Source: Balaenoptera acutorostrata (taxonomy: Eukaryota > Chordata > Mammalia > Artiodactyla > Balaenopteridae). From it: 64,000 nt of DNA. The position numbers and the translations under genes are program-made. The stretch is taken from contig NC_080082.1 in the NCBI RefSeq assembly GCF_949987535.1, positions 49,886,374 to 49,950,373 on the forward strand. The letters are read 5' to 3'. Below are positions 30,701-64,000 of this stretch, piece after piece. The first letter of the stretch is position 1. The number at the start of each line of letters is the position of its first letter. A model generated the notes under the pieces. It had not been told where the DNA came from. It did no database searches and saw only the letters and a list, made by a program, of their open reading frames with translations.

Positions 30701-33134
30701 TGGATGGATTAGAAGACGCCAGGGGAAGAGAGTCCAGGCCTGAACCTGAGTCTCAGAGGGTGCTGTAGGGAAGGTTGCCTGTATCCCCAGAGCAGCATAA
30801 GGTCCCTTGTTGAGGGTTGCAGATTTTGGAGCCAGGATCACATTCTTGTCCTACCTCCCAGCCCTTGGGCAAGGGCAGGGGGCTGACTGCCATGAGCAGG
30901 GGCAGGACGCAGTGTCTCCTGAAAAGCCAGTTGAGGCAGTCATGGGGAGGGGCTGAAGACCCAGGGCAGCAGAAGACTGTCAGCCAGAACCTGGGCTGAG
31001 GGCCAGGAGCTCATCCCTCCTGCCCTCCTCCCCCTGAGGCCTCCTAAGTCCCAACCTGAAGCCTCAAGTGTTGACATATTGGCAAGGGTTGGAGAGGGAA
31101 AGAGCTAAGAGTTTGGCCTATGTGTGGAGAGGGACATCAGAGGGAAGGGCAGGGGGTGGTTGGTAGGTCTGTCGTTGGTAGGTCTGTAGAGCTAGTTCAG
31201 AGGGAGCCTGAGACCAGAAGGATGGGGGCCAGTGGGTGGGTACAGTTGGGTGCAGGGGTAAAAGATATTTGGGTTTGGGTGCCAAGAGGAGAGCCTGGGA
31301 GAGGGGGTGAAGGTGGGATTGCTGGTGGGAAGGCCAGGCACAAAGGAATGTGTAGGGTGTGAGCAAGTGGGGATGGCAGAGTTATATTTGTGGGTGCCCA
31401 GGTGTGACAAGAAGCTGCACATGTTTTCAGGTTTTGCTCAAACAAGGGTGACAAGGCCCACTCCCCTTGCAGGACCCAGGGTTCCATCCCAGATCCTGGA
31501 CACTTGGCTCCACCCAGAATCAGGCCTCCCAGACCCAGAGACCCAGAAGCTTCTGCCATCTCTAGGTTCTGCCTACAGAGGGTGACTAATTGTGCCACCT
31601 CTCCAAGCTTGAGCTCACCAAATCTGTTTCCCAGTTTCACGGTCCAGGGACAAAGTCAAATCTCTGGGCAACCTCAGGTGTAGCTTTCCCGCCCTTGTCC
31701 AGCACCTGAATAAGGGAGTTTCCCATGCCGGGAGATTGCTGGGTAGGGAAGGGTGAGCTTCAGAATTCTAATCCGCCCCGAGATTGAGAGGTGGGATTTC
31801 TCCTTCAAAATGTACTCCATTTCTCTTTTCCACCTCTCTCTCTGCCCCACCCTACCATCTTCCATCAGCCTCGGTCCCTCTCCTCAGTGCTTCATTCCCA
31901 TTTGCCACTATTTGATTCAGGACTTTGGCATCTATCTCCGTACATGAGATTAGCCTGGAGTTGTCCTTTCTCTGCTGGTTTTAGTAACGTGGCTGTGCTG
32001 TTTCCTAGAGTGGATAGAGGAGGTTTCAGTAGCTGAGCTACCACAGCGCCCCGAAAGCACTCCCACCAAGCATGCAATATGCGATGTGCGCGTACACAGT
32101 GTGCTTGCCGCTCCACAGGGCCTCAGAGCACGTGCCCTACCCACAGCCTCTCAGCACAGGAGCTGCTACTTGGCTTCCCAGCTCTGCTTAGGCTCTGCAG
32201 CAGGTCCTGTAGAATGGCAAATATTTGTTCCCCATGCTTCAGCAAATCTTGCCCATAAAATCATCGGGATCTGAATCAGCCTTTGGGAAGATATATCTTA
32301 ACTCCTTGGTTCTCCTCTTGTTATTGGCCTACTCAGATTTGCCATTTCTTTTTGTACCAGTTTTGATCCCTCATATTTTCTAAGAAAATTTTAATTGCAT
32401 CTAGCTTTTCATATCTATTCTTGTAAAGCTGTACCAAATTGATCTCTTTTCAGTCCTGGTTTTATTTGTGTACGCTTTTCCCCCATCTTGATTATACATG
32501 TTAAATTTGTCCCCCTTTGTTCTGTTTTTTGGTCTTGGTTCATTGAAATCTCCCCAGCTGTACACTCAATTCATTTTCAGTTCCACCTTTCCCGGGCCAT
32601 CCAAGCAGGAGGGCTTCACCCTTACTCTGTGCCATGGCAGGTGCTTAGCAAACTCAGTTCTCATGAAGGTCTGGGGAAAGAAGAGGTTATGTCATTCTGC
32701 CCCTTCTCGCTTCCACACCTCTCTCTGGGATGATGACTCCTTCCTGGCCTAAACCTCACAGCCCCTAAATCTTGGTCACAGCTGTGTGTCAACCGGCCCT
32801 GCAGGTGAAGGTGCCTGCCTGTGAGTCACAGGTGTGCAAGCAAGCCCCCACCTCCCATGCTTTGGGGGACGGGAGCCATCTGTCTATTTGTTCTTCCCCT
32901 AATGTTTACTGAAAGCCTGCTTTGTGTCAGGCACAGTTCTAGGAGCTGGAGGACCAGTGGTGAACAAAACAGAAAAGAATGGGCCCAACGGGGAGACAAT
33001 GAACAAGTAAGTAAGTCAGTAACTAGATCATGGAAAACTACATGAAAAACCATAAGGAAAAGAACAGAGTGCTGTGAGAGGATAGGACTTGGGGGTTGCT
33101 CTAAGACTGGGGATCTGAAGAAACCTCAGGAGGT

Positions 33135-34015
33135 GACATTGATTCATTCATTCTGGTATTATTTATTGAGGGAGTACCTTTCAAGTGCCAAACATTCTTC
33201 TAGTCAACAGGTATAAAAGTGAGGAAGGCATGGGCTTCCCTGGTGGCGCAGTGGTTAAGAATCCACCTGCCAATGCAGGAGACATGGGTTCATGGGTTCG
33301 AGCCCTGGTCCAGGAAGATCCCACATGCCGCGGAGCAACTAAGCCCGTGCGCCACAACTACTGAAGCCCGCGCGCCTAGAGCCTGGCTCTGCAACAAGAG
33401 AAGCCACCAGAATGAGTAGCCCCCGCTCGATGCAACTAGAGAAAGCCCATGCGCAGCGACGAAGACCCAATGCAGCCTAAAATAAATAAATTAAAATAAT
33501 TAATTAATTAATTAAAAACAAAAACTGATTTAAAAAAAAAAAGTGAGGAAGGCAGACAAGCACTCTCTAGTGGGCAGAGACAATTGGCAAGCTAACAAAT
33601 GAATAAACAGGATGATTTTTAGAGAGACATATGCTGCGTGGAAAATATAGAGTGTAACCCTAGAGCAGTTTTGCACACTGGAATATTTAACCCAGGATGG
33701 GAAGTCAGACAAGGCTTCCCGGACGATGGGTAGACGGAGGGAGTGGGGGTGATGGCAGATAGTGACTGAGAAAGGAGAGAACTTTAGACGTGGAGTTAGG
33801 AGGGCCTCTCTTAAAGGGTGGCACCTGAGGGAAGCCAAGAGGCAGCCAAGGGAAGACCTGGGTAGGACTTCCAGGCACAAAGAAATAGCTAGGGTAACTA
33901 TCCAGAAGAGGGTCCAGAGCGGCATGGAGCCAGTGTGCCCAAAGAGAAGAAAGAAGAAAGAAGACAGCAGAGAAAGGGCTTTGAAGACCAGTGTAAAATG
34001 TTGGATTCCATTCTA
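33135..34015 (-). repeat. L2 LINE fragment split by a SINE
   Basis: 'tatttattgagggagtacctttcaagtgcc' before the SINE, and 'gagacaattggcaagctaacaaatgaataaa' and 'ggctttgaagaccagtgtaaaatgttgg' after it, in L2 reverse order. Confidence 0.6.
33231..33538 (+). mobile_element. CHR-type SINE inside L2
   Basis: Full-length SINE with a perfect 16-bp target duplication (aaaagtgaggaaggca at 33215-33230 and 33539-33554). Its B-box region carries a small tandem (gggttcat gggttcga). The tail is TTAAT/AATT-rich. Confidence 0.93.
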
Positions 34016-34095
34016 GACGCCAGGGGTGGGCTTGGAACGGTGGTACACGGCCACACGCTTCGACTGGGAGGGGGCCTTCGCGCTGCCTCCTCTTG

Positions 34096-34119
34096 TGACG
34101 TCACTGGACTGTGACGTCA
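34096..34119 (+). promoter_or_regulatory. Two cAMP response elements upstream of GAPDHS
   Basis: Perfect palindromic TGACGTCA sites at 34096-34103 and 34112-34119, centre spacing 16 bp, about 103-126 bp upstream of the GAPDHS start. CRE sites bound by CREM are a known feature of post-meiotic sperm genes. Their use here is inferred. Confidence 0.75.
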
Positions 34120-34203
34120 CGGCAAGAAGCTCCAGCTCCTCCAGCCCCCGAGCCCCCGTCTCGCAGTAACATCGCGGCGGGTGACGAGGCAGCTGGCTGG
34201 GCC

Positions 34204-34215
34204 ATGAAACCTTAG
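34204..34215 (+). promoter_or_regulatory. Minimal upstream ORF in the GAPDHS leader
   Basis: ATG AAA CCT TAG ends six bases before the GAPDHS start codon. If the transcript begins upstream, this start-stop element could lower or delay translation. Confidence 0.5.
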
Positions 34216-34221
34216 GAGGCC

Positions 34222-43777
<9,556 letters not shown>

Positions 43778-43906
43778 AGCAGACTGGCCCGCCTCTGTTT
43801 CCCAGTGCTCCCGGGCCGGTACCCGTCTCTCCCGTCCCCGCCCTCGGCCCCCCGGGGGAAAGAGGGCGTCCCGCGCGAGGGGCCCGCGCCGCTGGGCCAA
43901 CGGTGA

Positions 43907-43912
43907 AATAAA
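43907..43912 (+). terminator. Polyadenylation signal of GAPDHS
   Basis: AATAAA 130 bp after the GAPDHS stop codon, followed by a short GT-rich stretch. It lies only about 340 bp before the TMEM147 start codon. Confidence 0.85.
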
Positions 43913-43949
43913 AACCTAGAGTGCTCACAGCTGCGCTCCGTGTCTCTGC

Positions 43950-44650
43950 GCCGGTCACAGCGAGGTCGGGTCCGGGATCCAGGCCCACCCCGCACGCGCT
44001 CGCTAGGCCCCCGCCCTGACCCCGAAAGCGGCTCCCGTGGGGTCGGGACCCGCGCAGGCCCCTGCTCGGCCTCCCGCAGGTCGCCCGGGCACCGCGGCGG
44101 AGCCTGATGACGTTAGCGCACCGCGCCGCGGACTCCGGCTCCCAGAAGGCCGCGCGCGCCGCGGCAGAGGCAGGTGGGCGCGCCAGGCCCGGGCTCGGGC
44201 GCCAGGCCGCCGAAGCAGAGAGGCGCGCTCCGGCGAGCCGGGCGGCCGGCGCCATGACGCTGTTCCACTTCGGTAACTGCTTCGCCCTGGCCTACTTCCC
44301 CTACTTCATCACCTACAAGTGCAGCGGCCTGTGAGTGCGGGGCGGCTGCGGGGCGGCCGCGGGGCAGGGGGGCGCGGGCCGGGCCGGGCCGACCCCTCAC
44401 CGCCCGCTCCCGCAGGTCCGAGTACAACGCCTTCTGGAAGTGCGTCCAGGCCGGGGTCACCTACCTCTTCGTGCAGCTGTGCAAGGTGAGGGCGCCAGCT
44501 GTGCCGCGCGAGGGCTTCGTCCCACGCCCCCAGCCCCCCGCCCAGACCCCCCGGGGTGGGGCCGCCCCCGCACCCGGCGCAAGGTGCTCCGGAATACCTG
44601 CAGGAGCCGGGCTTGGATGGGCTGGAACCCGAGGAGAGGTCCGCAAGCAA
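43950..44650. promoter_or_regulatory. CpG island over TMEM147 promoter and exons 1-2
   Basis: Very GC-rich, CpG-dense sequence (cgcgcgccgcggcag-type runs) with no TATA box and a TGACGTTA CRE-like site near 44107. This is typical of a broadly expressed gene, in contrast to the TATA promoters of the epidermal genes. Confidence 0.75.
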
Positions 44651-45944
44651 CTTTTGTATAGCACTTTTAGTAACATTGAGAACATTCAATTGTATGACTA
44701 AGAGGGGTTTGGGTACTGCTAAGAGCCTCTAACTAATCCCCAAGGTCCCACCGGCACTGCTACCACTGCCCTGGTGGGTAACCAGCCCCGGCACCTTCAG
44801 GCCTGACCCCGATCCCTTGTCATCACCACAGAACCCAGACTTCCAAGCCCTTGCCCTCAATCTCCCCTGCTGCTGCCTTCTTGCCGACATCTGGTGGTCC
44901 CTCTCCTCATGGGCCACCAGAACCCCAGTGTACTGCCCTCCACATAACACACTAACTTCCCACCAAACCCACGTGGTTGCTCTCCCTCACCTTGAGGTGA
45001 CCTCTCTGTTTTCTGGTCTCAGATGCTGTTCCTGGCCACTTTCTTTCCCACCTGGGAAGGCGGCATCTATGACTTCATTGGGGTGAGTGGGGCAAGGGAG
45101 GGGGAGGGAGTGCAGGAGTGGGGCCCCCTGGCACTTGTGCTTACTCAAGCCTCAACCTGACCCACAGGAGTTCATGAAGGCCAGCGTGGATGTGGCAGAC
45201 CTGATAGGCCTAAACCTTGTCATGTCCCGGAATGCCGGCAAGGGGGAATACAAGATCATGGTTGCTGCCCTGGGCTGGGCCACCGCCGAGCTCATTATGT
45301 CCCGGTGTGTGCAGCAGCCTGGAGCCCAGATTCCTGAGAAAGGACACCTGGGTTCCAGGGGGGTGCCGGAGGGTGGGGGCTCAGATTCTGGGTGCTGAGG
45401 GTGCCTGGGTACTGGAGAATCCCTCCCTTTGCCTTCTTCAGCTGCATCCCTCTCTGGGTTGGAGCTCGGGGCATTGAGTTTGACTGGAAATACATCCAGA
45501 TGAGCATTGACTCCAACATCAGTCTGGTACGCAGTCCTGCTTTCCCACACACGCGCCTTTTTGCTGGTGACTCTACTCCTCCTGAGGCCTGGCCCTGACT
45601 TCCCGCTTCCCTCCAGGTCCATTACATCGTCGCATCTGCCCAGGTGTGGATGATAACACGCTACGACCTGTACCACACTTTCCGGCCAGCAGTCCTCCTA
45701 CTGATGTTCCTTAGCGTCTACAAGGCCTTCGTCATGGAGTGAGCTGGGTGGGGCTCGAGGATGGGCCCAAATGGGTTGGATTATCTCTTCTCCCTTCTTC
45801 ATTGCAATGTTTCCCCACAGGACCTTCGTCCACCTGTGTTCCCTGGGCAGCTGGACGGCACTTTTGGCCCGAGCGGTGGTGACGGGGCTGCTGGCCCTCA
45901 GCACCCTGGCCCTGTATGTCGCTGTTGTCAACGTGCACTCCTAG
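44254..45944 (+). CDS. TMEM147: Transmembrane protein 147
   Basis: Multi-pass ER membrane protein. Exons: 44254-44330, 44416-44485, 45023-45082, 45168-45304, 45442-45526, 45617-45738, 45821-45944. All phases match, giving 224 aa, the normal length. It opens [20 protein letters not shown]. Internal segments such as [40 protein letters not shown] and the end [10 protein letters not shown] are essentially identical to the human protein. About seven hydrophobic spans are visible. The family is known as a partner of ER translocon/Nicalin complexes. The gene starts in a CpG island 477 bp after the GAPDHS stop. Confidence 0.98.
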
Positions 45945-45997
45945 GCTTGGTGGCCCAGACTTTCACGTACCTTTTCCCTGTCTCCAGGTTTCAGTGA

Positions 45998-46003
45998 AGT
46001 AAA
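45998..46003 (+). terminator. Variant polyadenylation signal (AGTAAA) of TMEM147
   Basis: AGTAAA, 54 bp after the TMEM147 stop. No AATAAA lies nearby, so this variant signal is the likely one. Confidence 0.55.
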
Positions 46004-46386
46004 CAGTATTTGGAAAGTTGTCTCTGCCTCTATCTCTCTGTCTGGAACTATCTACCAACAGTGTGCTCTCCTGGGTCCCAGAGGCCCTTGTTTTGGAGCC
46101 AGGTAGACAAGCTGGGAGACTAGCCAGCACTCATCTGTCCTGTGTTCCTGGACCAGTTCCTTTGCTTCCTGTTTTCCGCAGGTTGATTGAGGGCTTGAAG
46201 CAGACAGTCTTTAAGCAGTGGCAGAGACCAAGGCCCTCAGGGAACAGGTGATAGAGGGGAGCTAGAATCCAAGAGATGGTTCTTGGGGGCTTCTCCTCGC
46301 AGCCTTAACCTGGCCCTCTCCCACATGGCCCTTCCCTGGCTGGTCACCTCCTAGGTTCCCAGCCCCCAAACCACACCCCCATCCAC

Positions 46387-46515
46387 TTTTTTTTTTTTTT
46401 TTTTTGCCATACCACACAGCTTGTGGGATTTTAGTTCCCTGACCAGGGATCGAACCCGGGCCCTCGGCAATGGGAGCGTGGAGTCCTAACCACTGGACCG
46501 CTGCCAGGAAATCCC
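46387..46515 (-). mobile_element. Short CHR-related SINE, reverse
   Basis: A poly(T) tract, then 'gccataccacacagcttgtgggattttagttccctgaccagggatcgaaccc', ending 'gctgccaggaaatccc'. Same subtype as 24585-24748, with a ccccatccac duplication on both sides. Confidence 0.9.
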
Positions 46516-48764
46516 CCCCATCCACCTTTTATATGGCAGCCAAGGGGATCTCTCTGAAACCTCAGTCTTACTAGCTCACCCTTCCCTGCTTACAACCATC
46601 TGGGGCTCCTCCTTGCACAGGAACAGTCCAGTGACTTGACTCTTGGTTTTGCCCTTGAGGGCCTATTTTGTGATTCTGAGGTTCTCAGATTAAATCCTGG
46701 CCTCAGTCTTCTTAGGGTGGAGTACAGAGACAGCTGCAGCCCAGTAGTAGAGCTGTTGAGCCCACCAATTTGGATGTTGTCCTGAATGCCACCCTTCTCA
46801 TCCCAGCCCTTCCCTGGTCTAGTAGGGCCAGCTTCCTGCCCCTTTCTCTCCCCCTCCCTGAGGGGGATGGATTAGAAGCAGGGCTTTGAATGTCATACTT
46901 AAGCTCCACCTGGATGCAAGTCCTGCCCACCTGGGAAGGTGCTCCCCAGTCCTGGTGTTCCCAGTGGGATCCCCAAGGGCATGGGATAGGGCAAGTGCCC
47001 CCTCCCTCCCTCCACTAGGCTGTCCAGCTCCTGCGATAATGTTATTGACCCTGGGCCTAGGAAAGCACCAAGCACAGCTCTGTTCAGCTCTGCTATGAGT
47101 CTCGGTGTTTTCAGAGGGAGCATTTACCCTAAGGTGGGGCAACCACCATCTAGCCCCACCTCCTCTTCATCGCTCCTAGTCAAGACAGGGTCCACAGGGG
47201 TCTTGGGTGGGGAGGTGAGTGATAGGTCACCCTGAGTTTGATATGAAAAGGGGGTAGATGGGGCGCTCCCCCAGCCCACGTGGGTGGGTGGCTATGTAAT
47301 GGCATTGCTTTCTCCCATACCGCCATCCTATGCCCCACCTAGCCTTTTGCACATATTGGGACAGTGAAGGTTGCAGAAATGGCTGTTAAACAACTGTTTG
47401 CTGAGCAGGGACTCTGATCCAGGCCCCCTACTGGTGGCCACCTGTCTGTGAAATAGTCCCAGCTTTCATGGGGCTCAGGGACAATCAGGGAGCACAGGCC
47501 AGAGGGATCAGGGCTGTGATGGGTGAAGCCTGGTGGGAGTGGTGGGCCTGATTAGCTAGACTACAGTGATCAGGGCTGTGATGGGAAAAGAGGGCTATGT
47601 CTGTCCTGGAGGAGAGGATGTGTGAGCTGAGACCAAGAGGATGTTAGTGGAGGAAAACGAAGAAAGCAGGTACTGGTTACTGTGTAAAGGCCTTGAAGTC
47701 AGAGAGAGGGCCTGGCCTTTCCAGTGAAACAAGAGCTGGTTGGAATGAGTTCGGGGGGGCGGGGCTTGTGAGACTGCAGAAGTCAGCAGGGGCCAGATCA
47801 CAGAAGGCTCTGAGCCTGGGCAGCGGGGAGCCACCGAGAGTTCTAGGCAGGGGAAGGACAGTCAGTTTGGGCTTTAGGAAGACCTCATGGCTGCTGGGTG
47901 GATGGGGAGACTCAAGCCAGAAGGCCGGCCTGGACCAGGGCAGGGCCGGCAGGGGTAGGAGGAGAGTGGCCAGAAGCAGAGTAGAGAAGTGGTGACCAGT
48001 TTATTTGGCCAGGTGGGGGTGGGTGGGTGGGGGAGTAGGGAGATGACCAGTGAGAAAGGAAAGAATGAAGGAGTCCAGGGTAACACAAGTTTGGGATTTG
48101 TAAGCTCCCCGAGGGCTCATTACATTTCCCAGGGAGAAGGAGCTGCAGTGACGGGACAGTGGGTGGGATCAGGTCTGGAGGATGATGCAGAGGCCGGTAT
48201 GGGTCCCCTTGAACATGCCGGGGGAGGCTGGAGACAGATGTGGGCACCACTGCAGACAGAACTGAGGCCAGTGGGGGAGGGGGCACTGTGCCGATGAGGA
48301 AGGAGAAGCCTGGGGTCCAGCCAGAGAGACTCGTCAAAGAAAGGGGAAGAGAGGCAAGAAAGGGGACTGGGAAAAGCAGTGGCAAAGGTGGGTGGGTGGG
48401 GGGGGCTGTGGACAGGGGAGTCTCCAGCAGGGGAGTTGGAGGGCTAACTTCAGGTGAGGGGTGTGAGGAGGGGACCTGTGATGTAACCTCCAGGAGTTGG
48501 TTGGGACTAACCAGTGATAGGGCGCCCATTGCAGCTGCAAAGGCAAAAGTGGAATCAGAGAGGAAACTCCTGTGAAGGGGGAAGGGGATGCTTGAGGTGG
48601 AAAGGATTCTGACCAGAGAGGGAGAGTGGGTGCTGAGAAAGGACAGCCCAGAGGTGGTGTTCAGCTAGTGGAGCAGTTAAAGGCACCACTCTGGAGAGTG
48701 CCCGTGGTCACATCCAGCTCGCCTAGAAATGCTGTAACCCTAGGCAAAGAGATGGGAATTCATT

Positions 48765-48860
48765 CCCCCAAGCAGCGTTTACTGAGTACCTACTATGTGC
48801 CAGGCTGTGTTCTAGAAACTGGAGATACAGCCAGGAACAAAGAGCCCCTAAGTTGTAGGA
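48765..48860 (-). repeat. L2 LINE tail
   Basis: 'gtttactgagtacctactatgtgccaggctgtgttctagaaactggagatacagc' is the characteristic L2 end in reverse. Confidence 0.8.
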
Positions 48861-48942
48861 CTGTGGGAGATCAAAGGGGCTCATGAATAAAACAATAAGA
48901 CGATGCCCAGCACTGAATAAAAACACAGTGGACGTGAGCTGG

Positions 48943-48948
48943 TTTATT
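48943..48948 (-). terminator. Polyadenylation signal of ATP4A
   Basis: AATAAA on the minus strand, about 375 bp downstream of the ATP4A stop codon. It is the first canonical signal after the stop. Confidence 0.7.
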
Positions 48949-49321
48949 ACTATCGTGCAGACATGAGTGTGTTTTTAAAGAAGACCCCCCAAGCAGCCCT
49001 CTTGCTGGCCTGGAGTCCTAAGGACAGAGCTGCTAGTTCCCACTCCCCTTCAAAGTCCCCCCACCATTCAGGAGGGGGCTTCCCTGAGGCCAGCTCAGAG
49101 GACTGGGCCTAGGGACTGCTCCTCCGGGAGGGTGGATGGGGAAGGGGAGTGGGGAGGGTCTCCCCAAGGTTGAGTTGCCGTGGGCTACAAGAGCAGACGC
49201 AGGTGGGGCTGGGACTCTTGACTGCTCAGATGTTTTGGTGGCTGTCCGGAGGGTCCCATGTGTCCCCCACCCCCACCCCTACTGTGGTGGATTCGAGGAT
49301 GGCTTGAAGGCAGCGGTCCTT

Positions 49322-61928
<12,607 letters not shown>

Positions 61929-61987
61929 GGTGCCCGGTGCAGCCACCCTCCTTTGCCGGAGACGGAACCTGGGATCTGGACCAGCCC

Positions 61988-61995
61988 TGATATAC
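61988..61995 (-). promoter_or_regulatory. TATA-like box of ATP4A
   Basis: GGGTATATCAGG on the minus strand, about 60 bp upstream of the ATP4A start codon. Confidence 0.5.
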
Positions 61996-62184
61996 CCAGG
62001 GAGGGAGGAGGTGGAGCAGGGCGGACCTGATTACAGCTGATCACGGGGCTCCTTGAGGTGACCTCCAGGCCTGGGCAGCTTGGGCATTCCCTACTGGGCT
62101 GCTCTACCTGCCCGGACCCCATCGCAACCTGTCACTGAGATCAGGGAACCACTGGGAATAACTGTACTAACAAGAGGAATAGCA

Positions 62185-62405
62185 AACATATGGTGCTCAT
62201 TATGTGCCTGGCACTGTGCTAAGGGCTTCCACATATTAATTTATTTAACCTCACAACTACCCTTTGAGGTGAGTGCCATTCTTACCCACGCCCCTTACAG
62301 ATGGGGAGACTGAGGCACAGAGGGGTGAAGTCACTTGCCCATGTCCCCAAGCTAGGATGTGAGAGGCAGGACTCAGAACCAGGCAGATTGGCTGCAGAGT
62401 GTCCT
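62185..62405 (-). repeat. MIR, reverse
   Basis: 'cattatgtgcctggcactgtgctaagggc', 'acagatggggagactgaggcacagagggg' and 'ccccaagctaggatgtgagaggcaggactcagaacc'. Confidence 0.85.
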
Positions 62406-62479
62406 CTTTTAAGCCTAACAGCAGGCGCCAGACCCCTGGGGGAGGGGTGGGGGGAGGGTGCTCACTGCCGCGCTGTAAT

Positions 62480-62715
62480 AGCTGTCATTCAGGGGGCACT
62501 TGCTCAGTGCTGGGTCTGCCCTGTGTGCTTTGCTTGAATGCGTCCTTAGCTCCTCACAACAGCCCTGCAAAGTTATGTTCTCTTGTTAGCCCCCATTGTA
62601 CAGATGGGGAAACTGAGGCACAGAGAGGTCAAGGACTTTGCCTAAGGTTGCGATGACTAAGTATCAGGGACAGGATTCCAGCCCAGGTTTGACCCCGGAG
62701 CCTGGCTCTCATATG
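62480..62715 (-). repeat. MIR, reverse
   Basis: 'gcacttgctcagtgctgggtctgcc' and 'tgtacagatggggaaactgaggcacagagaggtcaagg'. Confidence 0.82.
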
Positions 62716-62739
62716 GTACCGCCAATGAAAACACTCACA

Positions 62740-62880
62740 CTTCACAGCAGCAGTGCCAAACATGTGCCAGGTGCTACACATATGTGACCTCATGGGTCCT
62801 TGCAAGAAACTATTATTCCCATTGTGCAGAGGGGGAAACTGAGGCTCAGAGGACCCCTGAGGCATGCCACACTCCGGCTA
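62740..62880 (-). repeat. MIR fragment, reverse
   Basis: 'catgtgccaggtgctacacatatgtgacctcatg' and 'gggggaaactgaggctcagagga'. Confidence 0.78.
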
Positions 62881-63349
62881 CAGCCATCACAGCCCTCAAT
62901 CATTCCCCTGTCCCCACCCCAACCTGCCCAGGTGGGGAAACCACGGTGCAAAGTGGGGAAAGGACTTTTTGAACTTGGTGCTTAGTGCCAGGTTTGAGGT
63001 CTGGGAACCCCCTCGAAACCCCTCCAAGCAGGGATCTCCATGGGCAACTGTGAGGGGCTGGCCTGGTGGAATGGCAGGTCCTTGATATTCTCATGCTTGG
63101 GCCTCACAGGGTGGACGTGTCTCCAGGGGCAAGTGTGGGTAGATCTGATAAGATAATTGCTTTGGCGATGTCCTTCTCTTCTGGGGCAGGTCACCTGGGA
63201 GCAGCTGGAGCCTCTCCCCACCACCACCCAGCTACAGGAAACCCCAAGAGAGGAGGCAGGGCTGAAGTCACACTCACTGCCCTTACAATGAGTCCACTCG
63301 TTCACTGGGGGCTTCTCTCTCTGAGTCACACGTGTAAAACAGCTTGTGT

Positions 63350-63845
63350 TACTCCTCTGCTTACAACCCTCCAAGGGCTTCCCTTCTCACTCAGAATAAA
63401 CAAAATCATTCCTGCAAGCTCTGGCCCCAGCTCACCTGCCCCAGCTGTCTCTACTGCCAAGCCATTGGCACTGGCCTTGCTGTGCTTTGTACAGGCCAAG
63501 GTCATTCCTGCCCCAGGGCCTTTGCACCTGCAGTTCCTTCTGCCTGGTACCCTCTTCCTTAGATGTCAGCATGGCTTTTTCTCACCTCCAAGTCTCAGCT
63601 CATATGTCACCTCTTCAGAGAGTCCTCGGTTATAATACTGCATCCCCATCAGGCTCCATCCCCTCACTCTGTTTACACACACCCTTTATCCCAACCTGAC
63701 ATTGTATCTCATTTGTTTGGTGTCAATCTTGTCCCATGAGAAGGAAGACTGGGACTTGGTTGTGTTTGCTGCTGTACACACAGCACCCAGAACAGTGCTC
63801 TCAGACACACAATAGATGCTCAATAGTCACTGTTGGATTGAAACA
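63350..63845 (+). repeat. L2 LINE 3' end
   Basis: 'acaaccctccaagggcttcccttctcac', 'gggcctttgcacctgcagttccttctgcctgg' and 'acacaatagatgctcaatagtcactgttgga'. Confidence 0.82.
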
Positions 63846-64000
63846 GGATTTATCTCTTCGAGTGGTTGGGAACATTCACTAGCAAACTTGGAGCACCGGC
63901 CAGGCCCTCAGGAAGTCTCAGTCATTGGGAACTCGTCTGGTGCCCCTCTCTGTGTCCAGGGCCTCGGGCAGATATGCAGTCATGCCTGCACAGACTAGGG

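Larger units (their letters stand above)
29900..34040. other. SBSN-GAPDHS intergenic region
   Basis: No gene found. L2 sequence at 30390-30700, L2 pieces at 32890-33110 and 33135-34015 with a CHR SINE inside, and AT-rich unique sequence at 32220-32580. The 31000-31900 part shows only short unconserved frames. Confidence 0.6.
46020..48930. other. TMEM147-ATP4A intergenic region
   Basis: No gene seen. It contains a reverse SINE at 46387-46515, L2-like text around 47590-48050 ('gggccagatcacagaaggctctgagcc') and an L2 tail at 48765-48860. The remaining sequence is unique and GC-rich with short overlapping frames. Confidence 0.6.
62010..64000. other. Region upstream of ATP4A
   Basis: No gene seen. 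It holds three reverse MIR copies in a row (62185-62405, 62480-62715, 62740-62880) and an L2 3' end at about 63350-63845. The 62880-63340 part is unique sequence. Confidence 0.65.

Overview
This is mammalian nuclear DNA: large split genes with GT-AG introns, old MIR, L2, MER5 and Tigger-type repeats, and CpG-rich promoters. Seven inserts of a tRNA-derived SINE that starts with GGGACTTCCCTGG and ends in a CAGCCAAAAATAAA-type tail point to a whale or dolphin (CHR SINE family of Cetacea and close relatives). That taxon call is inferred from the SINEs alone.

The gene order matches human 19q13.12. KRTDAP (minus, 5' part only, 30-1530), DMKN (minus, coding 8010-19614) and SBSN (minus, 26323-29776) form the cluster of secreted epidermal proteins. 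They are followed by GAPDHS (plus, 34222-43777; sperm glycolysis), TMEM147 (plus, 44254-45944; ER membrane) and ATP4A (minus, 49322-61928; gastric proton pump alpha subunit). I mapped the exons by hand from splice sites, reading phase and family similarity. GAPDHS (11 exons, 387 aa), TMEM147 (7 exons, 224 aa), ATP4A (22 exons, 1034 aa) and SBSN (4 exons, 335 aa) are all open in frame from start to stop.

DMKN is the unusual gene. Its long-isoform promoter, signal peptide exon and C-terminal exons look usable. The internal alternative first exon (about 11101-11190) still has a TATA-like box, but it has ACG where the start codon should be and a shifted signal-peptide frame. Two internal exons have no AG acceptor at the expected place, one 3' exon may lack its ancestral donor, and a CHR SINE sits in the 3'UTR of the short isoform. 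The Gly/Ser domain is much reduced. I read this as partial, isoform-specific decay of an epidermal gene in an aquatic lineage, not whole-gene loss.

Upstream of DMKN, a MIR element is interrupted by about 215 bp made of two local copies: a piece of DMKN exon 1 in direct orientation and a nearby segment in inverted orientation. This looks like a templated insertion from break repair.

The intergenic spaces (1.6-7.1 kb, 19.9-26.3 kb, 29.9-34.0 kb, 46.0-48.9 kb, 62.0-64.0 kb) hold mainly decayed L2 and MIR elements and SINEs. No further genes could be supported in them.
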